Source of the DNA: Spirochaetales bacterium
Lineage (GTDB): Bacteria; Spirochaetota; Spirochaetia; DSM-2461
Assembly (NCBI GenBank): GCA_016936555.1
Contig: JAFGXR010000068.1
Location: 1-52,147 of the forward strand
Direction of reading: 5' to 3'
DNA length: 52,147 bases
Every line of letters starts with the position of its first letter. Within the stretch, counting starts at the first letter, position 1. Shown here piece by piece: positions 34,352-43,746 of the stretch. The notes beneath the pieces are model-generated. The model saw nothing but the letters and a program-made list of their open reading frames with translations, made no database searches and had not been told where the DNA came from. The position numbers were made by a program, and so were the translations under genes.

Positions 34352-36157
34352 ATGAAAATATCTTTTAAAATTTTAATACCGACAGTTGTCATGCTCATTC
34401 TTGCCGTATCCATAGTATCTTTCATCGGATACACCAATATATCCAGAGAGATCGACAATGTCATGCAGGTGACCACAAAAGGAACTCTGGAAGATATCAA
34501 AAGCCTGATAGCGAGGGGTGAGAAAGACAGCGAAACCCTGAAAAGATCGCTCAATAAAAACTTTCTCCGCATTGCCAGAAGTCTGGCCGCTCTGATTGAT
34601 GAAAAGCCTTCCGTCTCAGATACGGATACCATGATCGCCATGGCGAAACGGATAGGCATTGATGAAATTCATGTCATTGATAACAAAGGCGTTCTGTACG
34701 CCGGTTCCGTTCCCGGTTTCTTCGGCTTCGACTTTTCCACCAATGAACAGACAGCTCCGTTTCTGCAGATGATCGATGATAAATCTTTCGAACTGGCTCA
34801 GGATCCGTCATACCGCGCTGTAGACGGCGTGCTGTTCCAGTATATCGGCGTTCCTCTGAAAGAGCCCAACGGCCTTGTGCAGATCGGCGTCAAACCGGAA
34901 GAACTCCAGCAGCTGCTGGAAACGAGCAGCCCCGGATATATCATCGGAAACTACACGTACAAGTCCGGAGGATTCGCCTTTATCATCGATCCGCAAACGG
35001 GAGCGATGACAGCCCACTCGGACAGCGGAAAAATAGGAGAGGATATAAGCGGAACAGATTACGGTCGGGAAATACTGGCCGAAGGGACGGGAAATCTCAG
35101 ATACGAAGAAAACGGATTGAACATATTCGCCAGTTTCGAGAAAACTCCCGAGGGAATAGTGGTTTCAGCTGTTCTGACTCAATCCTACAGGGACCGACTG
35201 GGTCCGATACTGGTAGCCCTGGTTGTCACTTCTTTAGTTTCGCTGATTATATTGATGATCATCATGATGATCCTGGTCGCCCGGATCGTCGCGCCCCTGG
35301 GCAAAGCCGGCCACTATCTTGAAGAAATAGCATCGGGAGACCTGACCATCACCATCGATCCGGCTTTGATTGCCAAAAAAGACGAAACGGGAGATCTGGC
35401 ACGTTCGCTGAAGAATATGGCGACAAAAATGCGCGGCATCGTCAAGGAAGTATTCGATGCTTCCAACAAAATCGCCATAGGCAGCATGCAGGTCAGCGAT
35501 TCGAGTCAGCAGCTCTCAAGCGGAGCCACCGAACAGGCTGCCAGTGCCGAAGAAGTTTCAAGCTCCATGGAGGAAATGAGCGCCAATATCAGCCAGAATG
35601 CCGACAATTCGAGTCAGACGGAAAAAATCGCCATGAAAGCCGCCCTTGATGCCCGGGAGAGTGGTTCGGCTGTCAAGGAAGCACTTGAAGCGATGATGCT
35701 GATAGCCAATAAAATAGGGATAATCGAAGAGATTTCCAGAAGCACGAACCTGCTGGCCCTCAATGCGGCCATTGAAGCTGCCCGGGCGGGAGAGCATGGC
35801 AAAGGTTTTGCCGTTGTCGCTTCTGAAGTGAGGAAACTGGCTGAGCAGAGTCAGAAAGCCGCCGGGGAAATCACGGAACTTGCCGGACGGACTATGGATA
35901 TATCCAAAGGTTCGGGGGAAAAACTGGACAACCTGGTTCCCGGAATCGAGCGGACAGCCGAACTGGTAGAAGAAATAACCGCGGCCAGCAACGAGCAGCA
36001 GAGCGGCGTCGATCAGATTACCGCAGCCATTCATCAGCTGGACAAGATTATTCAGAGCAATGCCTCGTTCTCCGAAGAACTGGCCGCAACATCACAGGAA
36101 CTGGCTGCCCAGGCGGAACAGTTGAAAGAAACGATCCAGTATTTCCGGATCAGTTAG
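34352..36157 (+). CDS. Methyl-accepting chemotaxis protein, third tandem receptor
   Basis: A 601-residue receptor. Helix one is [21 protein letters not shown]. The periplasmic part is a different Cache-type domain ([57 protein letters not shown]). Helix two is [21 protein letters not shown], followed by HAMP and a signalling rod homologous to the two upstream, but with many synonymous differences. It lacks the DFESF tail and ends at the rod (YFRIS), so it would depend on the tailed receptors for efficient methylation. Its stop overlaps the convergent pgl stop by four bases (TTAG). Confidence 0.95.
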   Translation: MKISFKILIPTVVMLILAVSIVSFIGYTNISREIDNVMQVTTKGTLEDIKSLIARGEKDSETLKRSLNKNFLRIARSLAALIDEKPSVSDTDTMIAMAKRIGIDEIHVIDNKGVLYAGSVPGFFGFDFSTNEQTAPFLQMIDDKSFELAQDPSYRAVDGVLFQYIGVPLKEPNGLVQIGVKPEELQQLLETSSPGYIIGNYTYKSGGFAFIIDPQTGAMTAHSDSGKIGEDISGTDYGREILAEGTGNLRYEENGLNIFASFEKTPEGIVVSAVLTQSYRDRLGPILVALVVTSLVSLIILMIIMMILVARIVAPLGKAGHYLEEIASGDLTITIDPALIAKKDETGDLARSLKNMATKMRGIVKEVFDASNKIAIGSMQVSDSSQQLSSGATEQAASAEEVSSSMEEMSANISQNADNSSQTEKIAMKAALDARESGSAVKEALEAMMLIANKIGIIEEISRSTNLLALNAAIEAARAGEHGKGFAVVASEVRKLAEQSQKAAGEITELAGRTMDISKGSGEKLDNLVPGIERTAELVEEITAASNEQQSGVDQITAAIHQLDKIIQSNASFSEELAATSQELAAQAEQLKETIQYFRIS

Positions 36158-36855
36158 GCGGGATCGGCGGCTTTATCGAGAAAAAAATAAAGCCCGCCGC
36201 TCTCCGGCTGTACCAGTGATGCAGGGAGAGACTGATCCTGCTGAAATATCTTTTCAAGCATCGTTTTTTTTCCGGCGCCGGTCAGAAAAAATATGACTTT
36301 TCTCCCCTTATTGATGACCGGTCCGGTAATGGTGATTCGTTTCTGTCCGGAAACAGGATGGACAGCCACCTCGCAGATTTTACGGGAATCCATTAGATGG
36401 ATCTGATCGGGAAAAACCGATGCGGTATGGCCGTCATCGCCCATCCCCAGAAGAACCATATCGAAAACCGGAATCCCCTCATCAAGGGGGACCGTACGTT
36501 TTATAAGTTCGCCGTAACGGTGAGATTCCAGGGCCGGCTCTTCCTCCCCTTTCATCCTGAAAACATTTTCCCCGGGAATGGCCACATGATCCAGGAGGGT
36601 CTCCCTGGTCATGCCGTAATTGCTTTCACCATGTCCCGGTGGGACGCATCTCTCATCAACCCAGAAAAGCCGGATTTTTTCCCAGTCAATGACATCGCGG
36701 TAACTCCCGGTCAGAAGGGAAAACAGTCTGGCCGGGGTACTGCCTCCGGAAACAGCCAGATAGAACAAACCGTTTTTCTTCCCGATTTCACCGGCTACAA
36801 ACCGCGCGAGCGCCTGCGCTGCAAGATCGGCGTTTTCAAATACGTTTTTCTTCAT
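36154..36855 (-). CDS. pgl: 6-phosphogluconolactonase
   Basis: A 233-residue SugE/DevB-type lactonase that hydrolyses 6-phosphogluconolactone in the oxidative pentose phosphate pathway. Motifs: [16 protein letters not shown] near residue 36, [27 protein letters not shown] and [15 protein letters not shown], the last containing the catalytic region. ATG 36855 begins two bases after the zwf stop; a GTG at 36861 would overlap it. The pair zwf-pgl encodes consecutive enzymes, giving NADPH and pentoses. Confidence 0.95.
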   Translation of the reverse strand: MKKNVFENADLAAQALARFVAGEIGKKNGLFYLAVSGGSTPARLFSLLTGSYRDVIDWEKIRLFWVDERCVPPGHGESNYGMTRETLLDHVAIPGENVFRMKGEEEPALESHRYGELIKRTVPLDEGIPVFDMVLLGMGDDGHTASVFPDQIHLMDSRKICEVAVHPVSGQKRITITGPVINKGRKVIFFLTGAGKKTMLEKIFQQDQSLPASLVQPESGGLYFFLDKAADPA

Positions 36856-36857
36856 GA

Positions 36858-38366
36858 TCACAACTCGCAGAACATGCCGTCGCTGGCCAGATTTTTACAG
36901 GGATACCGCCAGGTAACCCCATCCCCTTCTATCAGATCGTCAGCGCAATCGGGCCCCCAGCTTCCGGCGGGATAGCCGTAAATCTTGGGAGGGTTGTCGG
37001 AATTCTCATAGTCCAGAAGAGGCTGGATAAACTCCCAGCAGGCTTCCACGGCATCGCCTCTGGCATAGAGAGTTGAATCCCCATGGATACAATCGAGGAG
37101 GAGTCTCTCGTAAGCCGACGCCATTTCAACGCTCGACAATTCGGAATAGCGGAAACTCATATTGGCCTCTTTGACATCGAAACCGGCTCCGGGCATTTTC
37201 ATGCCGAATTTGAGAAGAATCCCCTCATCGGGCTGAATTCTGATTATGAGTTTGTTGAAATTGTCCTGTGTGCCGAAAGCTTTTTTAAAGAGTTTGTGGG
37301 GAGTCGATTTAAAGTGGATAACGATCTCCGATACCCTTGTTGGCAGCCTTTTGCCTGTCCGGAGGTAAAAGGGGACACCGCCCCACCGCCAGTTCTCTAT
37401 GTAAAACTTCAGCGCCGTATAGGTCTCGGTCCTCGATTCCGGATCAACTCCTTCCTCCTCCCTGTATCCTTTCACCTTTTCCCCTTTGATCGTCGATGCC
37501 GTATATTGTCCCCGAATATAACAACTGTCCAGATCGTCGCGGTTCAGAGGTTTGAGAGACTGGAAAACCTTCAGGGTTTCGTTTCTGATCGCATCGGACT
37601 CGAAAGAAGCGGGCGGTTCCATGGCGACCATAGCCGTGAGCTGGAGAAGATGATTCTGAACCATATCCCTGAGAGCTCCCGAACTGTCGTAATATCCGCC
37701 CCTCTTTTCAACGCCGAGGCTTTCCGCAGCTGTGATTTCCACATGATCGATAAAATTCCTGTTCCAGAGAGGTTCGAAAATTCCATTGCCGAAACGTGTG
37801 ACCAGAATGTTCTGCACGGTCTCCTTTCCCAGATAATGATCTATTCTGTAAAGCTGACTCTCATTGAAAAACCTGAGGATTTCCCTGTTGAGCTCCTTCG
37901 CCGATTGAAGGTCCGTTCCGAAAGGTTTCTCGACAATAAGGCGTTTCCATCCCCGGTCCTCGCTGTTCAGCCCCTGTTCACCGAGGAACCGGGGAATCAG
38001 AGAGTAAAGCCGTGGCGGAGTTGCCAGATAAAAAATATAATTCCCCCCCGTGTCCAGTTCCCTGTCGAGATTATTGAGCCTGTCTTTCAGCTTAATATAA
38101 TCTTCAGCAGAGGAAGTATTGAGCGACTGATAGAATATATTCTGAAAAAAGGCAGAGCTTTCGCTATTGTCTTTCATATCCATATCGCTCTGCAGTTTTT
38201 CCCGGAATGTCCGGTCGCTATATTCAGTTCTGCCGATACCGAGAATAGCAAATTTCTCAGGGATGTGACCTCTTTTTTTCAGGTCATATACTGCGGGAAT
38301 CAGTTTCCTGTGTGTAAGGTCTCCCGATGCTCCGAATATGACAATTATGCAGTTGTCGCTTTCCAT
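36858..38366 (-). CDS. zwf: Glucose-6-phosphate 1-dehydrogenase
   Basis: A 502-residue enzyme, the normal length. It oxidises glucose 6-phosphate with NADP. Visible motifs are the nucleotide-binding FGASGDLTHRKLIPA (residues 11-25), EKPFG (146-150), and the substrate-binding RIDHYLGKE (174-182, with K181 in the family signature). The C-terminal YAGDAVEACW equivalent reads YARGDAVEACWEFIQPLL. AGGAG lies six bases before the ATG. It is followed directly by pgl. Confidence 0.97.
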   Translation of the reverse strand: MESDNCIIVIFGASGDLTHRKLIPAVYDLKKRGHIPEKFAILGIGRTEYSDRTFREKLQSDMDMKDNSESSAFFQNIFYQSLNTSSAEDYIKLKDRLNNLDRELDTGGNYIFYLATPPRLYSLIPRFLGEQGLNSEDRGWKRLIVEKPFGTDLQSAKELNREILRFFNESQLYRIDHYLGKETVQNILVTRFGNGIFEPLWNRNFIDHVEITAAESLGVEKRGGYYDSSGALRDMVQNHLLQLTAMVAMEPPASFESDAIRNETLKVFQSLKPLNRDDLDSCYIRGQYTASTIKGEKVKGYREEEGVDPESRTETYTALKFYIENWRWGGVPFYLRTGKRLPTRVSEIVIHFKSTPHKLFKKAFGTQDNFNKLIIRIQPDEGILLKFGMKMPGAGFDVKEANMSFRYSELSSVEMASAYERLLLDCIHGDSTLYARGDAVEACWEFIQPLLDYENSDNPPKIYGYPAGSWGPDCADDLIEGDGVTWRYPCKNLASDGMFCEL

Positions 38367-38426
38367 GTAGTACTCCTGTCATTTAAAACTAATAAAAGAA
38401 TCTTAAAGGAACAAGCAAATGTTTTG

Positions 38427-38461
38427 TTGACAATCATATCTCTTATTAGTAATTATTACTA
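38427..38461 (+). promoter_or_regulatory. Candidate promoter and PerR/Fur-type box upstream of PrxQ
   Basis: TTGACA (38427-38432) is a perfect -35. Within the next 30 bases lies TAGTAAT-T-ATTACTA (38447-38461), a perfect 7-1-7 inverted repeat. That geometry is the Fur-family one, and each half matches five of seven bases of the PerR half-site TTATAAT. It overlaps the expected -10. The downstream peroxiredoxin makes PerR control sensible. The gap 38367-38588 otherwise holds only an unsupported 31-codon frame. Confidence 0.45.
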
Positions 38462-38588
38462 TATAGGTTTTTTAAGAATGAATAGCTTCATTACGAAAGA
38501 TATATTCTTCGGAAAAGAAGAAGAAGTTCCTCGCTGCTGCGGCGAATATATGAAATTGAGACAAAAATCATAAAAAAAGAGGTAGGCA

Positions 38589-39050
38589 ATGGCAGAATTG
38601 AATAAAAATGACAAGGCTCCGGATTTTAAACTGCAGGATCAGGATGGCAATTATATAAGCCTCTCCGATTTCAAAGGCGGGAAAGTGTTTTTATATTTTT
38701 ATCCCAGGGCCAATACGCCGGGCTGCACGACCCAGTCCTGCAACGTTCAGGAAGCCCTGCCTGATTTCTCGGGCCTGAAAGTTAAAGTCCTGGGAATCAG
38801 CCCCGACACACCGGATAAACAGAAGAAATTCGCTGATAAATACAACCTTCATTTTCCCCTTCTCTGCGATGTGGAGAAGAGCGCTGCCGAAGCCTACGGA
38901 GTCTGGGGGGAAAAGAAGATGTACGGCAAAGTCTCCATGGGGATTATCCGGTCGTCTTTTCTGATTGACGAAGAGGGGAAAATACAGGAAGCCTGGTATA
39001 AAGTCAGTCCGAAGGATACGGTACCGTTGGTGATGGAGATTCTGAAATAG
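38589..39050 (+). CDS. bcp: Thioredoxin-dependent peroxiredoxin, Bcp/PrxQ type
   Basis: A 153-residue cytoplasmic peroxiredoxin that reduces hydrogen peroxide and organic peroxides. The N-terminus APDFKLQDQDGNYISLSDFK is typical. The peroxidatic cysteine C46 lies in NTPGCTTQSCN, with the resolving C51 five residues later, which is the atypical two-cysteine PrxQ pattern. GAGG stands before the ATG. It is transcribed divergently from zwf-pgl, whose NADPH would feed its reductant chain. A PerR-like box lies in the promoter region. Confidence 0.95.
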   Translation: MAELNKNDKAPDFKLQDQDGNYISLSDFKGGKVFLYFYPRANTPGCTTQSCNVQEALPDFSGLKVKVLGISPDTPDKQKKFADKYNLHFPLLCDVEKSAAEAYGVWGEKKMYGKVSMGIIRSSFLIDEEGKIQEAWYKVSPKDTVPLVMEILK

Positions 39051-39055
39051 AAAGA

Positions 39056-39164
39056 GGGGCTGTTCAAAAAGTCGAATAATTCTATTTCGACCCTCAACCC
39101 CGGCCCTTCTCCCAGCGGGAGAAGGGGGATGAGAGCTGAGGAAATGATCTTTTGCAACAGCCCC
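39056..39164. repeat. Palindromic intergenic repeat element, copy B
   Basis: Ends GGGGCTGTTCAAAAAG and CTTTTGCAACAGCCCC are inverted copies. The middle has a perfect nine-base hairpin, CCTTCTCCC-AGC-GGGAGAAGG (39105-39125). It shares termini with copy A at 18866-19017. It lies between two convergent genes and could also terminate both. Confidence 0.65.
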
Positions 39165-39177
39165 GTAATACTTATTT

Positions 39178-40248
39178 CTAGTACGCTAAAAGATCATCCA
39201 ACTCATCTGAAACACTCATTGTTTCAGAAAAGAGGAATGTGTTATCACTGTCAAATACATCAAATGTTACTTCAGGCATAGATATCTGATTAACAAAATC
39301 AAGGATCGCTGTCATCAGAGATTCATAATCCATAACATTGATTCCATCTAAGTTAAAACCTGTTAAAGCATCTGTCAGCTTTTCGGTTATCACAACTTTA
39401 CATCCGTTAACGGCAGGATCCGAAGAAGACAGGACATAGCCGGCTTTGATATCAATGTCGATATCAAAATCCAGAGTACCGCTCAAAGTCATTGCCATGA
39501 TTGCATTGCCATCATAATCGTCTTCACCGGTGTCAGTCGGAGCCGACATTCCTAAACCGGTACCGCTGATTGTTAAGCTGATATCGGCAAGAAAGCGTAA
39601 ATACTCAGTATCAATTCCGGAAGGCTCATATATATCTTCATCTGTTTCGGGATCAGTTCCTGCATACTCCTCCCCGGCAGCATCTGTAACCTTAAGATCC
39701 AGACCGGAAAGATCAAAAGTAATGCTGAACGACCCATCTGTTATGGGCAAGTTATCAGGTGGCAGTACCAATGCTTCATTTACCATTTCAATTAGATTTG
39801 ATTGGGATACAGAAGCGACCAGAGCTCCCTTGAAAGAAGCATTCTGAAATGTTTCATCAAGAGCAATATCAACACTTCCCGAGGTAAAAGCATCATTAAC
39901 TGATATGGCAGTAATTGCTGCTGCCGGTTCGGTTCCGTACATTATAGAATCAATAAAGGATTCAATATCACTGAAATCTGAATCGTCCGAATTTGCATAC
40001 ACTTCGTAAACTGGCTCCATAATATTCATTTGAGCATAGATCATGGAGTTTACGACTTCATCAATAGTAGTCGGAGCCGTACCGGAAAAGGTGATCGATT
40101 CCATTTCACTGAATTCAGCGGGAATTGTCGGATCAACAGAGTCGCCTCCTGTCCCGGTTGATGCAGCAGGATTGTTGTCACATCCGGTGAAAACAAAAAG
40201 TATCAAAGCTGCAAGTAACATAACGAAAGAGCTAATGTTTTTCTTCAT
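39178..40248 (-). CDS. Lipoprotein of unknown function
   Basis: A 356-residue protein with a clear lipobox (LILFVFTGCDNN), so it is lipid-anchored. The mature part is acidic, rich in Asp, Thr, Ser and short beta-type repeats (FSITFDLSGLDLKV, LSGTLDFDIDIDIKAG), and suggests a beta-rich surface or periplasmic protein. No family recognised. AAAGGAAAA precedes the ATG at 40248; a longer frame from 40293 adds a lysine-rich stretch before the signal and is rejected. It is more AT-rich than its neighbours and stands alone, which might suggest a lineage-specific or acquired gene. Confidence 0.75.
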   Translation of the reverse strand: MKKNISSFVMLLAALILFVFTGCDNNPAASTGTGGDSVDPTIPAEFSEMESITFSGTAPTTIDEVVNSMIYAQMNIMEPVYEVYANSDDSDFSDIESFIDSIMYGTEPAAAITAISVNDAFTSGSVDIALDETFQNASFKGALVASVSQSNLIEMVNEALVLPPDNLPITDGSFSITFDLSGLDLKVTDAAGEEYAGTDPETDEDIYEPSGIDTEYLRFLADISLTISGTGLGMSAPTDTGEDDYDGNAIMAMTLSGTLDFDIDIDIKAGYVLSSSDPAVNGCKVVITEKLTDALTGFNLDGINVMDYESLMTAILDFVNQISMPEVTFDVFDSDNTFLFSETMSVSDELDDLLAY

Positions 40249-40415
40249 TTTTTTTCCTTTTGATTTAGATTTTTTCAAATAATACATTAACATGATACAT
40301 CAATATTATATATAGGAAATTTTCCTATTTTCCTTGGTGCAATAACAGGAAAATGACACACCTTCTTTCCAATCCGGCTCAATCTGGATATATTTTATAG
40401 TATCCGGAGGAACCG

Positions 40416-41384
40416 ATGGCCCAACTTGATTTACCTATCGATGAATTGAAGACATATAGAGGAGTCAATCCCTGCCCCGACGACCTCGACGAATACTGGA
40501 CAAAAGCGCTTGAAGAACTTGAGACCTTTCCCTGGAACGTCAATCTTCAGGAGTCCTCTTTTCAGGCTCCCTACGCCGATTGTTACGATCTGTATTTCTC
40601 GGGTGTCGGAGGAGCCCGTGTCTATGCAAAATATATACGGCCGAAGAAATCACCGGTCCCCCACCCCGCCGTTATCGAATTTCACGGCTATCACGGTAAC
40701 AGCGGAGACTGGTCGGGAAAACTGAAGTACGCCGCAGCCGGTTTCTCCGTTGCTTCCATGGACTGCCGCGGCCAGGGGGGAAAATCCCGCGACAGAATCG
40801 AAGTGGCCGGCCCTACGCTGGAAGGGCATATTATAAGAGGGCTGGAAGACGGACCGGAGAAACTGATGTACAGGACCCATTTTCTCGATACGGTGCAGCT
40901 GGCCCGGATTCTCATGGATTTCGAAGAAATCGATGAGAAGCGCATCGGTGTGACGGGAGCGTCGCAGGGAGGAGGACTGACTCTGGCCTGCGCGGCTCTG
41001 GAGCAGAGGATCAAGTGCGCCGCTCCGGTTTATCCTTTTCTGAGCGATTACAGGAGGGTCTGGGAAATGGACCTGGATCTCGATGCCTACGCCGAGCTGA
41101 GAAGCTATTTCAGGCGTTACGACCCGCATCATGAGAGAGAAGATGATATTTTCAATACACTGGGCTATATTGATGTGAAAAACCTGGCCGGCAGGATAAA
41201 GGGGAAGGTCTTCATGGGAATTACCATGATGGACAACATTTGTCCTCCCTCGACTCAGTTCGCCGCCTACAACCGCATAAAATCGGAAAAAGACTGTCTG
41301 ATTTACCATGATTACGGTCATGAAAATCTTCCGGGAATGGATGACAGGATTTTTACATTTATGGTGGAAACGCTGGCCCGGTAA
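40416..41384 (+). CDS. Acetylxylan esterase / cephalosporin-C deacetylase family (AXE1)
   Basis: A 322-residue alpha/beta hydrolase of carbohydrate esterase family 7. The triad is S183 in GASQGGG, D273 in TMMDNICPPST and H302 in YGHENLPG; this matches B. subtilis Cah (S181, D269, H298). The RGQGG motif (118-122) completes the oxyanion region. It lacks a signal peptide, so it removes acetyl groups from imported, short xylo-oligosaccharides or other acetylated compounds in the cytoplasm. GGAGGAACCG precedes the ATG. The MYG1-family gene starts ten bases after the stop. Confidence 0.94.
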   Translation: MAQLDLPIDELKTYRGVNPCPDDLDEYWTKALEELETFPWNVNLQESSFQAPYADCYDLYFSGVGGARVYAKYIRPKKSPVPHPAVIEFHGYHGNSGDWSGKLKYAAAGFSVASMDCRGQGGKSRDRIEVAGPTLEGHIIRGLEDGPEKLMYRTHFLDTVQLARILMDFEEIDEKRIGVTGASQGGGLTLACAALEQRIKCAAPVYPFLSDYRRVWEMDLDLDAYAELRSYFRRYDPHHEREDDIFNTLGYIDVKNLAGRIKGKVFMGITMMDNICPPSTQFAAYNRIKSEKDCLIYHDYGHENLPGMDDRIFTFMVETLAR

Positions 41385-41394
41385 AGGATGTGCA

Positions 41395-42246
41395 ATGGCC
41401 TATAAAATAGTGGTGCACGATGGAAAAGCCCACATGGACGAGGTTCTGGGAGCGGCGCTGCTTGCTCTATATAAGGGAGAGGAACCGGAAGAGATCATCC
41501 GCATGAATGCCCTCGACGCCGAAAAAAAAGTAGCCGACGGATCTATGGACCGGGAGATGTGGTTTATTGACTGCGGCATGGTATTCGATCCGGAAAACAG
41601 GCTTTTCGATCATCATCAGGACCGGGACCTCGATTGTTCTGCCCTGCTTATATTCAACCGCTATTTCAAACACCTTCAGGGAACAGAGCTGCACCAGTAT
41701 GTAGAGCTGGTATCCAAAGTGGATACCAAAGGGGCCATGAGCCTCGATGATTTTCATTTGGTAAGCGAAAGCCGGGATTATTTTTCCTTCAGTCACAACA
41801 TTCTGATCCGCACCTTCGAGGAAAACCCCATGTTGGTTCTGAAACTGATGCTGGCGGGGCTGGAAGACAAAATAGCCTTCGAGCAGGCAAAACAGGTTGC
41901 GGCGCTCTGGAGAAAGGAACCGGGAAATATGGAAATTATCACCGTATCGGGGATAAAAGTTCTTGTCTACCTGGAGCAGCCTCCCTCTGAATTGCGCTCG
42001 CCCCTCCGTTCGGAAATCAGCAGGCTCGTCGATGAGAAAGAGATCGGAGCGACTTATTCCTTCGATGAAAAAATCCCGGGAGCCCGAACTCTCTACAGAA
42101 CGGATTTCGGGCATAATCTTCTGGATTTTACACGGAGCAGCCCCACACAGCCCCTGTTCTGCCATAACGGTGGATTTCTTATGAAATTCAAACCCGAAGA
42201 CGATGTGGAATGGATGCGCCTTCTTTCGGAATCGATTGTCAACTGA
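41395..42246 (+). CDS. MYG1 (UPF0160)-like metal-dependent protein of the DHH-like group
   Basis: A 283-residue protein with VVHDGKAHMDEVLGAALL at the N-terminus, WFIDCGMVFDPENRLFDHHQ in the first third, and a C-terminal SPTQPLFCHNGGFLMKF. These fit the MYG1 family, whose eukaryotic members are 3'-5' RNA exonucleases, and the DHH-like metal ligands (H, D, DHH) appear present. The canonical HNGxFHxDE is HDGKAHMDE here. The start at 41395 has AAAGGA upstream; a start at 41308 inside the esterase gene is rejected. The substrate in bacteria is not established. Confidence 0.8.
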   Translation: MAYKIVVHDGKAHMDEVLGAALLALYKGEEPEEIIRMNALDAEKKVADGSMDREMWFIDCGMVFDPENRLFDHHQDRDLDCSALLIFNRYFKHLQGTELHQYVELVSKVDTKGAMSLDDFHLVSESRDYFSFSHNILIRTFEENPMLVLKLMLAGLEDKIAFEQAKQVAALWRKEPGNMEIITVSGIKVLVYLEQPPSELRSPLRSEISRLVDEKEIGATYSFDEKIPGARTLYRTDFGHNLLDFTRSSPTQPLFCHNGGFLMKFKPEDDVEWMRLLSESIVN

Positions 42247-42269
42247 ACCCCTATTAGATCGTCTGGTAA

Positions 42270-42310
42270 TGCCGTTTTTGCAACATAGTGCGAAGGCGGT
42301 TATTTTTTTA
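42270..42310 (+). terminator. Probable terminator of the esterase/MYG1 operon
   Basis: GCCGTTTTTGC and GCGAAGGCGGT form an imperfect stem, followed by TATTTTTTTA. The T tract abuts the -35 of the next promoter. Confidence 0.5.
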
Positions 42311-42340
42311 TTGACATTACTGTGCATCACACATTATATT
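42311..42340 (+). promoter_or_regulatory. Promoter of the padR operon with possible operator
   Basis: TTGACA (42311-42316), 18-base spacer and TATATT (42335-42340). The spacer contains TGTG-N5-CACA (42321-42333), a small inverted repeat placed where PadR-family autorepression would act. Confidence 0.7.
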
Positions 42341-42357
42341 ATCTACAGGAGGTCCCC

Positions 42358-42705
42358 ATGAGTGAAATAGAAAAAATCATGGACAACCTGCTTCAGGAAA
42401 TGAAACGGGGAACCCTCGTACTGACGGTTCTTCTCAATACGGACGAATCGCGGTACGGCTACTCCCTGGTACAGAGCCTCCAGGACAAAGGAGTGGAAAT
42501 AGAGCAGAATACACTCTATCCCCTCCTGCGCCGCCTGGAAAAGCAGAATCTTCTTGAGAGCAGCTGGGATACCAGCGAAAGCAGGCCCAGAAAATACTAC
42601 AGAATCAGCCGGGAAGGAAGAGCCATAAGAGATTCCCTGCTGAAAGAATGGCAGAGAACCAACAGCCTTATCGAAACCATGTTGTCACCGGAGGACAAAA
42701 TATGA
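42358..42705 (+). CDS. PadR-family transcriptional regulator
   Basis: A 115-residue winged-helix protein. The N-terminal helices (LLQEMKRGTLVLTVLLNTDESRYGYSLVQSL) and the wing with VEIEQNTLYPLLRRLEKQNLL and SRPRKYYRISREG are the PadR signature. AGGAGG precedes the ATG at 42358. The stop overlaps the next start in ATGA. PadR with an adjacent HAAS-domain membrane protein is a recurrent pair in bacteria; in such pairs PadR represses the operon until an envelope or drug signal appears. Confidence 0.92.
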   Translation: MSEIEKIMDNLLQEMKRGTLVLTVLLNTDESRYGYSLVQSLQDKGVEIEQNTLYPLLRRLEKQNLLESSWDTSESRPRKYYRISREGRAIRDSLLKEWQRTNSLIETMLSPEDKI

Positions 42706-43664
42706 AAATCATAGACCAGTATATCTACGCAATCGGACAGAAGCTTCCCCTGAAGGGAAGAAATGATGTGAAAGAGGAATTGAAGTCTCTTCTTCTCGAT
42801 GAGATAGAAGCCAGATACGGATCTGACCCATCCGAGGAAGATGTGAAAAACGCCATCAGTGATTTCGGTTCACCGTCGAAAGTCGCCCGTAAATATGCGG
42901 GAGAGCGTCTGATAATCGCCCCTGGATTTACGGATATTTACTACATGATATTCTGGATAATCATCTTTTCCATGGCTGTGGCCTTCACGACAATATTCTT
43001 CGTCAATCTCTTTACGAAGGATTTAGCAGGTGCGCAGATTCTGGGAGAAATCGGCCAGGCCGTTCTTAATATCTGGAACTCCTCTCTCAGCGGCATCGGC
43101 ATGGTGACCATCATTTTTATCATCATCAGCCGTTTTCTACGGGAGAGCAAAGTGGACCTGGAGGAAGACTGGACGCCTAAAGACTTGAAAGGCATTCCAC
43201 TGGGAGATGAAGCGGAATCGAAAATCGAAAGCTTCTTCGCCGTTGCAGTACTGCTTGTGCTGTTGTCTGTGGTAAACCTCTTTCCGGGGCTCCTTAGCTT
43301 CGCCGAGAGCTCTTTTGAAAAATCAGGTCTCCTGCTTGGAAACAGAATTGATATCAGCCTCTTTTCAACCTATGCCATTTTCCTCAGCCTGATCTGGATC
43401 GGAGATCTGATCTACCACATTCTGATACTGAAATTGGCGGTCAAAACCAAAGGGCTGAAAATCTTCAGATACTCCATAGATCTGGCAGGCATCATTCTAT
43501 TGCTGATCATGGTTCTCGACGGGAATCTGTTTCAGATAAATCCGGCGGCAACGATGCCTTCCATTCTGGGCTTCAAAGGGATATTTATGCTTGTTCTGAT
43601 TCTTTCCAGTGCAGAATGGATAGTCAGTGGCGTTAAAGAGGTCCTGAAAAAAGCGGAATACTGA
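42702..43664 (+). CDS. HAAS-domain multi-pass membrane protein, PadR partner
   Basis: A 320-residue protein. Residues 1-75 form the helical HAAS-type domain (YIYAIGQKLPLKGRNDVKEE, then DPSEEDVKNAISDFGSPSKV), as found in sensor-like membrane proteins downstream of padR genes. Then about six hydrophobic helices follow, beginning IYYMIFWIIIFSMAVAFTTIFF and ending FKGIFMLVLILSSAEWIVSG. GGAGG precedes the ATG at 42702. No catalytic motif is visible. It may sense or respond to membrane state together with PadR. Confidence 0.82.
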   Translation: MKIIDQYIYAIGQKLPLKGRNDVKEELKSLLLDEIEARYGSDPSEEDVKNAISDFGSPSKVARKYAGERLIIAPGFTDIYYMIFWIIIFSMAVAFTTIFFVNLFTKDLAGAQILGEIGQAVLNIWNSSLSGIGMVTIIFIIISRFLRESKVDLEEDWTPKDLKGIPLGDEAESKIESFFAVAVLLVLLSVVNLFPGLLSFAESSFEKSGLLLGNRIDISLFSTYAIFLSLIWIGDLIYHILILKLAVKTKGLKIFRYSIDLAGIILLLIMVLDGNLFQINPAATMPSILGFKGIFMLVLILSSAEWIVSGVKEVLKKAEY

Positions 43665-43678
43665 TAATCGGAACTACC

Positions 43679-43733
43679 AGGCGAAAAAAAGGGACTGTTG
43701 AAATGGACTTTTGCAACAGTCTCTTTTTTGCCT
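43679..43733. terminator. Bidirectional terminator between convergent genes
   Basis: A long near-perfect inverted repeat: AGGCGAAAAAAAGGGACTG on the left and CAGTCTCTTTTTTGCCT on the right. T runs fall on both strands. The core GGGACTGTTG ... CTTTTGCAACAGTC is the same as the ends of the intergenic repeat elements without their middle. Confidence 0.85.
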
Positions 43734-43746
43734 GATCTGCTGATAG

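Noticed and set aside
37083-38573. 496-codon open frame opposite zwf
   Set aside because: zwf is unambiguous; the antisense translation shows no motif. Its last part (31 codons from ATG 38478, with a CC pair) was considered as a small gene near the PrxQ promoter but lacks a ribosome binding site.
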